A DNA stretch of 64,000 nt, taken from the NCBI RefSeq assembly GCF_900217905.1, contig NZ_OBMO01000001.1, positions 1 through 64,000 of the forward strand. Direction: 5' to 3'. The stretch comes from Alloalcanivorax xenomutans. Its GTDB lineage: Bacteria; Pseudomonadota; Gammaproteobacteria; Pseudomonadales; Alcanivoracaceae. The notes under the pieces are model-generated. The model was not told where the DNA came from, ran no database searches, and saw only the letters and a list, made by a program, of their open reading frames with translations. Positions 1-7,712 of the stretch are shown here, in pieces (within the stretch, counting starts at the first letter, position 1; each line of letters starts with the position of its first letter). The position numbers and the translations under genes were made by a program.

Positions 1-89
1 CCACAGTCTGTACCCTAGGGTCAGAAGCTTGCCTGGTCCCTCCACCCCGACAAGTCTCTTCTTTCTAAGACTTGCCGGGTAACCATACA

Positions 90-152
90 AGCTTGCCTGC
101 AAGCGAATGGGGCTCGCTCGGGCGGTTTGTAATATTCGCTTGCAGGCAAGCT
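90..152. repeat. REP-like inverted repeat
   Basis: Two 19-bp arms (90-108 and 134-152) are perfect reverse complements, centred on the ATTCGC / TTGCAGGCAAGC sequence; the right arm runs into CTCCCACAG. The ends resemble the palindromic elements at 28983 and 34745. The rest of the first 260 bases holds no gene I can support. Confidence 0.75.
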
Positions 153-206
153 CCCACAGCGGGTCTGTACGGAGGCCTTCCGGACCCCGGTTGTCCCGCG
201 ATGAAT

Positions 207-238
207 CAAAAAAAGCCCGCCATTGAGGCGGGCTTTTT
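207..238. terminator. Bidirectional Rho-independent terminator
   Basis: An 8-bp stem, AGCCCGCC (214-221) with GGCGGGCT (227-234), has a 5-nt loop, a run of A on the left and a run of T on the right. On the minus strand it ends the acyl-CoA dehydrogenase transcript 22 bases after the stop codon. Confidence 0.9.
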
Positions 239-260
239 CGGGGTTACAGCGAGTCCGAAA

Positions 261-2057
261 TCAGAACGCGAAGTGCTCGGCGTCCAGATCCATCATGCTG
301 TCCACGCCGCCTTCGATGGCGCCTTTGTGACCGGCGGTGCGCGGCAGGATGCGCTTGAAGTAGAAACGCGCGGTCTTGATCTTGGCGTTGTAGAACGCCT
401 CGTCACCAGCACCGGCGGCCAGCTGTTCCTGGGCCTTGGCGGCCATCAGCGCCCACAGGTAGGCCAGGGTCACATAGCCGGAGTACATCAGGTAGTCGAC
501 AGCGGCGCCGCCGGCGTATTCCGGGTTCTGCATGGCCTGCAGGCCAATCGCCTGGGTCAGCTCGCCCCACTCTCGGTTATAACCGGCCAGCGGTTCGATG
601 AACTCCTTCAGATCAGCGTTATCGGCGTTGGCTTCACAGAACTTGTGCACGATCTTGGTGAAGTTACGCAGCGCCTTGCCCTGGGTCATCAGCACTTTAC
701 GGCCCAGCAGGTCGAGCGCCTGGATACCGGTGGTGCCTTCGTACAGGGTGGAGATGCGCGCGTCACGCACGTTCTGCTCCATGCCCCATTCGCGGATGAA
801 ACCGTGACCACCGTAGATCTGCACGCCGTGGTTGGCCGCTTCCAGACCCGCTTCGGTAACGAACGCCTTGGCGATCGGGGTGAGCAGCGCCATCAGTTCG
901 TGGGCTTCCTCCCGCTCTTCCTCGGTTTTGCCCAGTTTCACGCTGTCGCCCAATTGCGCGCACAGGTACACCAGGGCACGGCCGCCTTCGGCGAACGCCT
1001 TGCTGGTCAGCAGCATACGGCGCACGTCCGGATGCACGATGATCGGGTCCGCCGGACCGTCCGGGTTTTTCGGCCCGCTCAGGCTGCGCATGGCGAGGCG
1101 GTCCTTGGCGTAGGTCAGACCGCCCTGGAAGCCCAGCTCGGCGTGGGCCACGCCCTGAATGGCGGTACCCAGACGGGCGAAGTTCATAAAGGTGAACATG
1201 CAGTTCAGGCCTTTGTTCTCCGGACCGATCAGATAGCCGGTGGCGCCGTCGAAGTTCATCACACAGGTGGCGGACGCCTTGATGCCCATCTTGTGCTCGA
1301 TGGAGCCGCAGGCCACCGCGTTACGCTCGCCCACACCGCCATTACCGTCGGTAAGGAACTTCGGCACGATGAACAGGGAAATGCCCTTGGTGCCTTTCGG
1401 CGCGTCCGGCAGGCGGGCCAGCACGATGTGGACGATGTTCTCGGCCATGTCGTGTTCGCCGGCGGAGATGAAGATCTTGGTGCCGGTGATTTTGTAGGAG
1501 CCATCGGCCTGGGGCTCGGCCTTGCTTTTCAGGATACCCAGGTCGGAACCGCAGTGCGGCTCGGTCAGACACATGGTGCCGGTCCATTCACCGCTGGTCA
1601 GCTTCGGCAGATAGGCCTGCTTCTGCTCGTCGGTGCCATGGGCCTCGATGGTGGCCACGGCGCCGTGGGACAGGCCCGGGTACATGCTCCAGGACCAGTT
1701 GGCGGTGCCGGTCATTTCAGAGATGGCGATACTGGCGGAACCGGGCAGGCCCTGACCACCGAATTCCGGATCACCGCCCATGGCCGGCCAGCCGCCTTCC
1801 ACGTACTTGGCGTAGGCTTCCTTGAAGCCTTGCGGGGTGGTGACCACGCCGTCCTCGAAGTGGCAGCCTTCCTCGTCACCGGAACGGTTCAGCGGTGCCA
1901 GTTCGTTTTCCGCGAACTTGGCCCCTTCCTCCAGGAAGGCGTTGAGCAGTTCGCTATTCACTTCTTCCAGGCCCAGCTTGGCGTAGTGGGCATCCAGGTC
2001 CAGCACCTCGTTGAGAACGAAGCGCATGTCGCGCAAAGGGACTTTATACTCAGGCAT
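261..2057 (-). CDS. Acyl-CoA dehydrogenase (large, C-terminal-extended class)
   Basis: A 598-residue FAD-dependent dehydrogenase expected to oxidise acyl-CoA to enoyl-CoA in beta-oxidation or a related acyl-CoA pathway. The ACAD signatures are present: the flavin-binding segment TEPHCGSDLG, the stretch ITGTKIFISAG, and YEGTTGIQ, whose Glu is the usual catalytic base. It is longer than the 380-residue short/medium-chain enzymes and has the C-terminal extension of the AidB/DmdC-like group (annotated as 3-methylmercaptopropionyl-CoA dehydrogenase in some genomes), so the chain-length preference cannot be read from sequence. It is monocistronic, between a terminator and a promoter region that carries a PsrA-like palindrome. 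Confidence 0.93.
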   Translation of the reverse strand: MPEYKVPLRDMRFVLNEVLDLDAHYAKLGLEEVNSELLNAFLEEGAKFAENELAPLNRSGDEEGCHFEDGVVTTPQGFKEAYAKYVEGGWPAMGGDPEFGGQGLPGSASIAISEMTGTANWSWSMYPGLSHGAVATIEAHGTDEQKQAYLPKLTSGEWTGTMCLTEPHCGSDLGILKSKAEPQADGSYKITGTKIFISAGEHDMAENIVHIVLARLPDAPKGTKGISLFIVPKFLTDGNGGVGERNAVACGSIEHKMGIKASATCVMNFDGATGYLIGPENKGLNCMFTFMNFARLGTAIQGVAHAELGFQGGLTYAKDRLAMRSLSGPKNPDGPADPIIVHPDVRRMLLTSKAFAEGGRALVYLCAQLGDSVKLGKTEEEREEAHELMALLTPIAKAFVTEAGLEAANHGVQIYGGHGFIREWGMEQNVRDARISTLYEGTTGIQALDLLGRKVLMTQGKALRNFTKIVHKFCEANADNADLKEFIEPLAGYNREWGELTQAIGLQAMQNPEYAGGAAVDYLMYSGYVTLAYLWALMAAKAQEQLAAGAGDEAFYNAKIKTARFYFKRILPRTAGHKGAIEGGVDSMMDLDAEHFAF

Positions 2058-2186
2058 GTCAGGTCTCCCTGAAAACGGTCTGTCTGGGGTTCCGAGCGGG
2101 CACGCCCAAGGGCGCCGCCGTCATTGAAGGGCCACAATCTTAGGTGAGGGTGTCATCAGTGCCCACCTCTATTTGTGACCCATAAG

Positions 2187-2202
2187 TCAAACGACTGTTT
2201 GA
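2187..2202. promoter_or_regulatory. PsrA-like operator
   Basis: TCAAACGACTGTTTGA is a perfect 6+4+6 palindrome. Its core fits the (C/G)AAAC-N4-GTTT(G/C) site known for PsrA, the TetR-family fatty-acid sensor of pseudomonads. It lies 130 bases upstream of the acyl-CoA dehydrogenase start and about 70 bases upstream of the Trm112-like gene, so it could control either; the dehydrogenase is the natural target. Confidence 0.6.
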
Positions 2203-2229
2203 ATTCGCGCACGGGACCCCGAGGGCTGG

Positions 2230-2235
2230 TATAGT
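2230..2235 (+). promoter_or_regulatory. -10 box for the Trm112-like gene
   Basis: TATAGT lies 37 bases upstream of the ATG at 2273. No good -35 hexamer is seen at normal spacing, so this is a weak prediction. Confidence 0.4.
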
Positions 2236-2272
2236 CGGCCCCGGACCATCATGACGATGAGGTATCAAGGCG

Positions 2273-2461
2273 ATGATCGATCCCAATCTGCTCGACATTC
2301 TGGTGTGCCCGGTCAGCAAGGCTCCGCTGATCCTGGATGAGAAGGCCGGCGAGCTGAAATGCAAGGCCAGCGGTCTGGCCTACCCGATACGGGATGGCAT
2401 CCCGGTGATGCTGGAAGAAGAAGCCCGCACCATGAGCAACGAGGAATTGAAAGGTCTTTGA
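2273..2461 (+). CDS. Trm112 family protein (YcaR/UPF0434)
   Basis: A 62-residue protein of the Trm112/UPF0434 family, small zinc-ribbon-like proteins that in other systems activate methyltransferases; the bacterial role is not settled. The start [14 protein letters not shown] and the block [16 protein letters not shown] are characteristic. The family CPxC is CPVS here, so the second ligand of that knuckle is missing, and one further Cys (LKCKA) remains. An AAGG Shine-Dalgarno precedes the ATG. The phospholipase gene follows 31 bases downstream on the same strand and may be co-transcribed. Confidence 0.9.
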   Translation: MIDPNLLDILVCPVSKAPLILDEKAGELKCKASGLAYPIRDGIPVMLEEEARTMSNEELKGL

Positions 2462-2492
2462 GTTTGGCCATCACCACCAACGAGGATGGGGT

Positions 2493-3503
2493 ATGAAGCG
2501 CATTTTGCTGGCTTGTCTGCTGTGTGGCCCGCTGATGGCCCAGGCGCAGGAAAGCACGGAAGCCACCGAGGCCGCCGCCCGGGCCGAGGCGAAGCGTAAT
2601 GAGTGTTTGTTGCGCGGTGTTCAGCAAGGCGACCGCGCCGTCACCCTGGAAGAGCTGCGCCGCTGGTGCGATCCGGAGCAGCAGCAACGTAGTGCCCATG
2701 AGGACGCGCTGCGCGGCCGGCTGGCGCTGGAGCGTTCTTCCCTGAACAATCCCTTCGCCATCACGCCGCATCGCCGTAACTACCTGATGCCCTACTCCTA
2801 TTGGTCAAATCCCCAGTGGAACGATCCGGACCGGGAAGACGACGACCTGGACTCCGAGGAAATCAAATTCCAGCTGTCCCTGAAGGCACCGCTGTACGAC
2901 GACTTCTGGAACGGCAGCACGCTGTACATGGCCTTCACCGGCACCTTTTTCTGGCAGGCCTACAACAGCAATCAATCCAGTCCGTTCCGGGAAATCAACT
3001 ACGCGCCGGAGATTTTTCTGGCCAAACCCATGGACTGGAAACTGGGGCCGGTTCGTACCGAGCTGATGGCCTTTGGCTTCATTCATGAATCCAACGGCCG
3101 CGACGTGCCCGCTTCCCGCAGTTGGAACCGCGTTTACCTGCGGCACATTTCCCAGATTGGCTCCTATTACGTCTCGGTGATGCCCTGGTACCGGATTCCC
3201 GAAGACAAGAAAAAGGATCCGCTGCAAACCAGTGGCGACGACAATCCGGACATCGAAAAATACATGGGGCATTTCCAGTTGGAAGTGGCGCGCCCGTTCG
3301 GCAACCACGTGCTGGAACTGATGGTCCGCAACAACCTGCGCTCCGACAATAAAGGCGCCGGCGAAATCTCTTATTCCTTCCCGATCAACAAGCGCTTCAA
3401 AGGGCTGGTGCAGGTGTTTTCCGGCTACGGCGATTCGCTGATCAACTATGACGACTACGAGAACCGTTTCAGCCTCGGCATTTTGCTGACCGATACGCTG
3501 TGA
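2493..3503 (+). CDS. pldA: Outer-membrane phospholipase A1
   Basis: A 336-residue OMPLA-type phospholipase that hydrolyses phospholipids misplaced in the outer leaflet of the outer membrane. A signal peptide (MKRILLACLLCGPLMAQAQ) is followed by an acidic, coiled N-terminal stretch and then the 12-strand barrel. The catalytic residues are clear: HESNGRD supplies His and Ser two residues apart, and SWNRVYL supplies the Asn twelve residues after that Ser, the same spacing as E. coli His142/Ser144/Asn156. The N-terminal spacer is longer than in E. coli PldA. A hairpin follows the stop codon. Confidence 0.93.
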   Translation: MKRILLACLLCGPLMAQAQESTEATEAAARAEAKRNECLLRGVQQGDRAVTLEELRRWCDPEQQQRSAHEDALRGRLALERSSLNNPFAITPHRRNYLMPYSYWSNPQWNDPDREDDDLDSEEIKFQLSLKAPLYDDFWNGSTLYMAFTGTFFWQAYNSNQSSPFREINYAPEIFLAKPMDWKLGPVRTELMAFGFIHESNGRDVPASRSWNRVYLRHISQIGSYYVSVMPWYRIPEDKKKDPLQTSGDDNPDIEKYMGHFQLEVARPFGNHVLELMVRNNLRSDNKGAGEISYSFPINKRFKGLVQVFSGYGDSLINYDDYENRFSLGILLTDTL

Positions 3504-3525
3504 CGCGGCCGCGCGAACGCACGGT

Positions 3526-3545
3526 GGGCGGATCGCAATCCGCCC
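3526..3545. terminator. Hairpin between convergent pldA and pncB
   Basis: GGGCGGAT (3526-3533) pairs with ATCCGCCC (3538-3545) around a 4-nt loop. It lies between two converging genes but has no real T-run, so efficient intrinsic termination is uncertain. Confidence 0.55.
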
Positions 3546-3554
3546 AGCGCCGTT

Positions 3555-4898
3555 TCACTCCGCCAGCCGCGCCAGAGTATCCCGGCGCAGGGTTTCCAGA
3601 GACTCGCTAAAACGTACCGGATAAGGGGCGTGCGGTGTCAAACCGCGCAGCGCCGTCGGCAGGGATTGTCGCTCCCGGCTCAATCGTTCTCGGGCCTGAT
3701 CCGGATCCGGCGACGGCAACACCGGCCGGCCATCACGGATCACTTCCCGCAACAACGGCTCGCCATCGCGTGCCTCATCGATACCGGTGATCTCGTCACC
3801 GGCCAGCATGCCGCTCGCATCGTGATGGCGCCATACCTGTTTGGCGCCGGGATAGACCGGCTTGCCCGGTGCGTTCTTGAGCCGGGGCTCGCCGCCGTAC
3901 TCGGTGAGCTTGTAGGCGAAATCCAGAGAGGGCGCGTCGGCCACCGAACCCATTTCCGTGCCCACCCCGAAGCCGTCCATGGGGGCGCCATCAGCCACCA
4001 GCTTCGCCACTTTCCATTCGTCCAGGCCACCGCTGACGACAATACGTATGCCGCTCAGTCCGGCGTCATCCAGCCGCCGGCGCGCCGCTTTCGCCAAGGC
4101 ACCCAGGTCTCCGGAATCGATTCGAATGGCGCCGACCTCGATGCCTTCCTCCCGTACCAGGCCGATCACCTTGTCCACCGCGGCCAGAGTGTCGTAGGTG
4201 TCCACCAGCAGCGTGGTTCCCGGATACAGCCGCGCGTATTCGAGAAAGGCCTGCCGTTCGTCCCCCACCGCCTGAATGTAAGAATGCGCCATGGTGCCCT
4301 GGGCCGGCAGATCAAAGTCCCGCGACGCCAGCACATTGCTGGTGCCACTGATGCCCGCTACACGGTAGGCGCGCACACCGCGCCAGGCCGCTTCCAGGCC
4401 ATGCATGCGACGCATGCCGAAATCCATCACCGGCCGTCCGCCGGCGGCATCCACTACCCGGGAAGCCTTGGAGGCCAGCAGTGTCTCCAGGTTGATGTAA
4501 TTCATCAGCAGGCTTTCCAGCAGCTGCCCCTGGATCACTGGCGCCCGCACCTCCAGTACCGGTTCGTGGGGAAAGACGAGGGTGCCCTCCGGCACCGTGC
4601 GGATCTCCCCGGTAAAGCGAAAACCGGCCAACCAGTCCAGAAATTCCGGTTGGAATTGCTTCAATTCCGCCAGGCGGGCCACTTGCTCCGCGGGAAAGCG
4701 CAGTTCACTGACCAGGTGGGCGGCGTACTCCTGACCACAGGCCACGGCATACTGGCGTTGCTCGGGCAGTACACGGAAAAACAGGCTGAAAATGGCTTCG
4801 TCGTTGCGCTGCTGACGCCAGTAAGCCTGCGCCATGGTCAGTTCATAGAGATCCGTGAGCAGACACAACGCGTCTCGGTCCGGCCAAATGGCGGTCAT
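3555..4898 (-). CDS. pncB: Nicotinate phosphoribosyltransferase
   Basis: A 447-residue enzyme that makes nicotinate mononucleotide from nicotinate and PRPP, the committed step of Preiss-Handler NAD salvage. The N-terminus LLTDLYELTMAQAYW, the block SGTSNVLASRDF, the autophosphorylation-type region GTMAHSYIQA and the phosphate-binding segment IRIDSGDLGAL are typical. Start ATG at 4898 has an AGGAAG Shine-Dalgarno. It is the last gene of a macrodomain-pncA-pncB operon (45-bp gap to pncA), so nicotinamide released by ADP-ribose chemistry can be deamidated and recycled by neighbouring products. Confidence 0.95.
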   Translation of the reverse strand: MTAIWPDRDALCLLTDLYELTMAQAYWRQQRNDEAIFSLFFRVLPEQRQYAVACGQEYAAHLVSELRFPAEQVARLAELKQFQPEFLDWLAGFRFTGEIRTVPEGTLVFPHEPVLEVRAPVIQGQLLESLLMNYINLETLLASKASRVVDAAGGRPVMDFGMRRMHGLEAAWRGVRAYRVAGISGTSNVLASRDFDLPAQGTMAHSYIQAVGDERQAFLEYARLYPGTTLLVDTYDTLAAVDKVIGLVREEGIEVGAIRIDSGDLGALAKAARRRLDDAGLSGIRIVVSGGLDEWKVAKLVADGAPMDGFGVGTEMGSVADAPSLDFAYKLTEYGGEPRLKNAPGKPVYPGAKQVWRHHDASGMLAGDEITGIDEARDGEPLLREVIRDGRPVLPSPDPDQARERLSRERQSLPTALRGLTPHAPYPVRFSESLETLRRDTLARLAE

Positions 4899-4943
4899 CA
4901 GACTTCCTCATGCAGTATGCAGTGCTGTAGCCAGGCAGATTGG

Positions 4944-5513
4944 TCACTGTCCGGCGATTAGTATCACCCCGGCTTCCCGCAATGCCCGGTGGCACTCCTG
5001 CTGCCGATCGGCGAATACCGGCCGGGTGGCGGCCAGTAGCAAATGAGTGACCAAACCGTGGCGGCGGGCATCCAGAGCGGTATGGTAAACACAAACGTCT
5101 TCCGCCAGACCACCCAGCCACAAGCGGCGCACCCGGCGGCGGCGCAACCAGTGGGCCAGGCCGGTACCGTCAAAGGCGGAATAGGCATCCCGTTCGAAAT
5201 GGCTCCCTTTGCTTACCCGCACCGCCTTATCCGGAATCCGCAGTTCCGGGTGAAAGGCGGCGCCCCAGCTGTCCTGCACGCAGTGTACCGGCCACGGCCC
5301 ACCACGAGTATGAAACGAAACATGGTCCACCGGATGCCAGTCCCGCGACAGAATCACCGGCAGATTGGCGTCGGTGGCCGTGCCGATCCAGTGATTAAGG
5401 ACCGGCACCACCGCGTGGCCGTCATCCACCGGCAGAGCGCCGCCGGGGCAGAAGTCGTTCTGCACATCCACCACCAGCAGGGCGTCTCCGGCGCGCATTG
5501 ATGTGCCTGTCAT
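4944..5513 (-). CDS. pncA: Nicotinamidase
   Basis: A 189-residue isochorismatase-fold amidase that converts nicotinamide to nicotinate, feeding pncB immediately downstream. The catalytic triad is visible as Asp in VVDVQNDFCPGGALPV, Lys in VSKGSHF and Cys in AEDVCVYHTA; RDWHPVDHVSFH carries the metal ligands. A strong AAGGAGGT Shine-Dalgarno sits five bases before ATG 5513, which fixes the start (MTGTSMRAGD). Confidence 0.94.
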   Translation of the reverse strand: MTGTSMRAGDALLVVDVQNDFCPGGALPVDDGHAVVPVLNHWIGTATDANLPVILSRDWHPVDHVSFHTRGGPWPVHCVQDSWGAAFHPELRIPDKAVRVSKGSHFERDAYSAFDGTGLAHWLRRRRVRRLWLGGLAEDVCVYHTALDARRHGLVTHLLLAATRPVFADRQQECHRALREAGVILIAGQ

Positions 5514-5550
5514 GACTTACCTCCTTTTCCGGCTAACACGGACGCCAGGA

Positions 5551-6069
5551 TCAGCCGGCCTCCAGCTCATCCAGCACCCGCCGATGCACTTCGCCCGCGG
5601 ACGGATCAAACAATACGAAACGCACCAGTTGCAGCGATGATCGCTGCCCGGTCACCGCCCGTACCGTTCGCAGCGCCACCCGGGCGGCCTCTTCCATCGG
5701 ATAGCCGAAGACCCCGGTGGAGATGGCCGGGAACGCCACCGAGGCCAGCTCACGGGACGCCGCCAGTTCCAGGGCATTACGGTAGCAGTCGGCCAGTAAT
5801 CGGGCGGACGGCTGGTCCAGTTGGTAAACCGGTCCCAGGCAATGGATCACATACCGATTGGGAAGGTCAAACCCTCCGGTAATCACCGCCTCTCCGGGGC
5901 GGATCGGGGCCAGAGGCGCGCAGGCCCGGGCCAGTTCCGGCCCGGCGGCGCGGTGAATGGCACCGGCCACACCTCCACCGGGTTTCAACTCCCGATTGGC
6001 GGCGTTGACGATAGCGTCCATGTCCGCTTGTCGGGTAATGTCTCCCACGGTAATTTCCAAGGAAGTCAT
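5551..6069 (-). CDS. Macrodomain protein (ADP-ribose / O-acetyl-ADP-ribose hydrolase family)
   Basis: A 172-residue stand-alone macrodomain of the YmdB/MacroD type. The ADP-ribose pocket motifs are present: VNAANRELKPGGGVAGAIH (the Asn-rich loop and GGGV), and ISTGVFGYPMEEAA (the phosphate loop). Likely substrates are O-acetyl-ADP-ribose or mono-ADP-ribosyl groups on proteins. ATG 6069 has a GGGAGGAC Shine-Dalgarno; a longer frame to 6117 lacks one. It heads the operon with pncA 37 bases downstream, linking ADP-ribose turnover to NAD salvage. Confidence 0.92.
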   Translation of the reverse strand: MTSLEITVGDITRQADMDAIVNAANRELKPGGGVAGAIHRAAGPELARACAPLAPIRPGEAVITGGFDLPNRYVIHCLGPVYQLDQPSARLLADCYRNALELAASRELASVAFPAISTGVFGYPMEEAARVALRTVRAVTGQRSSLQLVRFVLFDPSAGEVHRRVLDELEAG

Positions 6070-6131
6070 GGTGACGTCCTCCCGATCGGTGTTTGATGTC
6101 CTCATGCTGCTGCTCATCAGGGAGCCTGTAA

Positions 6132-6590
6132 ATGCGTTTTGCCGTTGTTATTTTCGCCCTGCTGCTGTCCGCCTGCCAGACCCTGAGCGGTCTGGAAAAA
6201 CCGGAAGTGTCGTTGTCCTCGGTACAACTGGAACAAGTCAGTGTGTTCGAGCAGCAATGGCATCTGGTGTTGCGAGTACGCAATCCCAATGACCGGGAAC
6301 TGACCCTCAACAGCCTCGACTATGAAGTGTTTTTCAACGGCGAGCGCTTCGCTCGCGGCCTGACGGGAGAACGCGTCACCTTGCCGGCCATGGGCGATGC
6401 CCTGGTCAGCACCCGCATCACCACCACCCTGCTGGGGACGTTACAGCAACTGCAAGGCCTGCAGCGGCTGGACGAGCCGCTGGACTATGAGATCAAGGGC
6501 AAAGCCCGGGTGGCCGGTGTCGGCTTCCCGTTGCATTTCGACCGCAAAGGCCAGTTCACCCTGCCCGATACCTTGCCACGGGCACGCTGA
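6132..6590 (+). CDS. LEA type 2 (WHy domain) lipoprotein
   Basis: A 152-residue lipoprotein with signal MRFAVVIFALLLSAC (lipobox LSAC, Cys as residue 15) followed by one LEA14/WHy-like beta domain: LVLRVRNPNDRELTLNSLDYEVFFNG is its diagnostic start. WHy-domain proteins are linked to desiccation and stress, but the bacterial lipoproteins of this group have no firm function. It is divergent from the macrodomain operon and lies 45 bases upstream of an alpha/beta hydrolase on the same strand. Confidence 0.85.
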   Translation: MRFAVVIFALLLSACQTLSGLEKPEVSLSSVQLEQVSVFEQQWHLVLRVRNPNDRELTLNSLDYEVFFNGERFARGLTGERVTLPAMGDALVSTRITTTLLGTLQQLQGLQRLDEPLDYEIKGKARVAGVGFPLHFDRKGQFTLPDTLPRAR

Positions 6591-6635
6591 TCATGGCCGG
6601 CACGTTGTTTCACCGCAGTCCGCCAGGAGGCCGGG

Positions 6636-7598
6636 ATGGGATTACGACGTGAACTGCTGGGTGGCCAGGCCACGCCCTTTCAGGCGGCGTTGGCCATGGC
6701 TCTGCGGGGGCTGTTGCGCTTCGGAGTACGCCCCGCTTTTCGCCCTGGCATGCGCCTGGGAGTGCAGCGTTTCTGGCTGAACACCGCCAGCCGCGCCAGT
6801 CTGGTCGCCGGTGGCGTACCACGCCACCGGGCCCGCTTCGGCTCGGTGCCGGCGGAGATATTGGGCCGCCCCCAGGGGCCGGTCTTGTTGTATCTGCACG
6901 GCGGCGGCTACGTCTCCGGCTCGCCCGCCACGCGCCGGTCGCTGACGTCCCATTTGGCGCGCCGTCTCAACGCCACCGTGGTGGTGCCGGCTTATCGACT
7001 GGCGCCGGAGCACCCCTGCCCGGCGGCGCTGGACGACGCCCTGATGGTGTATCAACGCTTGCTGGACAAAGGCCATGACGCCAGCCACATCGCGGTGGGG
7101 GGCGATGCCGCCGGTGGCGGGCTGACGTTGGCGCTGCTGCAACGGATCCGGGATTCGGCGCTGCCGGCGCCGGCGGCGGGCGTGCTGTTGTCACCGTGGC
7201 TGGATCTGACGGTGAATCAGGAGCAGCGCTCGGACATTGGTGAAACCCTGCTGAACGTGCCGTGGCTGGCCCAGGCGGCACGGCTCTACGCCGGCGACGA
7301 CCTCGCCCGGCCGCAGGCGTCACCGCTGTATGGCGATCTCAATGGTCTGCCGCCACTGCTGATTCAGAGCGGCGGTGATGAGTTGCTGCGCGTGGACAGC
7401 GAACGGCTGGCGGATCGGCTGCGCGCCACCGACACGCCGAGCCGCTATCAGTTGTTTCCACGCCGCTGGCACGTCTTCCAGACCCACGCCGGCCTCCTCG
7501 CCGACGCCGACCTGGCCGTGGCGGAGATCGGGGATTTTCTGCACCAGAAATGGGAAAAAGCAGTGAATAATGAACAGTTAACAGGGAATAGTGAATAG
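6636..7598 (+). CDS. Alpha/beta hydrolase of the hormone-sensitive-lipase type; nucleophile Ser replaced by Ala
   Basis: 320 residues. The HSL oxyanion motif YLHGGGYVSGSP (residues 86-97) and the blocks YRLAPEHPCPAA, GGDELL (acid region) and RWHVFQTH (His) are intact. The nucleophile elbow reads GGDAAGGG instead of GDSAGG: residue 158 is Ala, codon GCC at 7107-7109. The paralogue at 10244 has TCC (Ser) at the same place. Without the Ser, ordinary ester hydrolysis is not expected, so this copy may be a binding protein, may use another chemistry, or may be decaying; the reading frame is otherwise clean. Start ATG 6636 has a strong AGGAGG. The last residues (AVNNEQLTGNSE) are encoded by an inverted-repeat arm. 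Confidence 0.88.
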   Translation: MGLRRELLGGQATPFQAALAMALRGLLRFGVRPAFRPGMRLGVQRFWLNTASRASLVAGGVPRHRARFGSVPAEILGRPQGPVLLYLHGGGYVSGSPATRRSLTSHLARRLNATVVVPAYRLAPEHPCPAALDDALMVYQRLLDKGHDASHIAVGGDAAGGGLTLALLQRIRDSALPAPAAGVLLSPWLDLTVNQEQRSDIGETLLNVPWLAQAARLYAGDDLARPQASPLYGDLNGLPPLLIQSGGDELLRVDSERLADRLRATDTPSRYQLFPRRWHVFQTHAGLLADADLAVAEIGDFLHQKWEKAVNNEQLTGNSE

Positions 7599-7712
7599 TG
7601 AAGGAAAGTGGGGAGGTTGCGGATGCGCAAGTGTTCTGTGCTAATTCGCAATATCTGGTTGCGTCTTTTTTCAACTGTTCACTGTTAACTGTTCATTATT
7701 CACTGCTTTTTC
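7554..7712. repeat. Convergent-gene inverted repeat of 7-bp units, copy 1
   Basis: Arms 7554-7584 and 7682-7712 are 31-bp perfect reverse complements. The right arm reads as 7-mers of the type TTMACTR (TTAACTG, TTCATTA, TTCACTG). The left arm encodes the end of the upstream hydrolase and the right arm contains the stop codon of the AraC gene. The 97-bp spacer holds no ORF. Related elements lie at 20192-20406 and 23173-23373. Confidence 0.88.

Noticed and set aside
72-2072. 666-codon plus-strand frame opposite the acyl-CoA dehydrogenase
   Set aside because: Antisense shadow in high-GC DNA: no domain, low complexity His/Val/Gly composition, while the minus frame carries full ACAD motifs.
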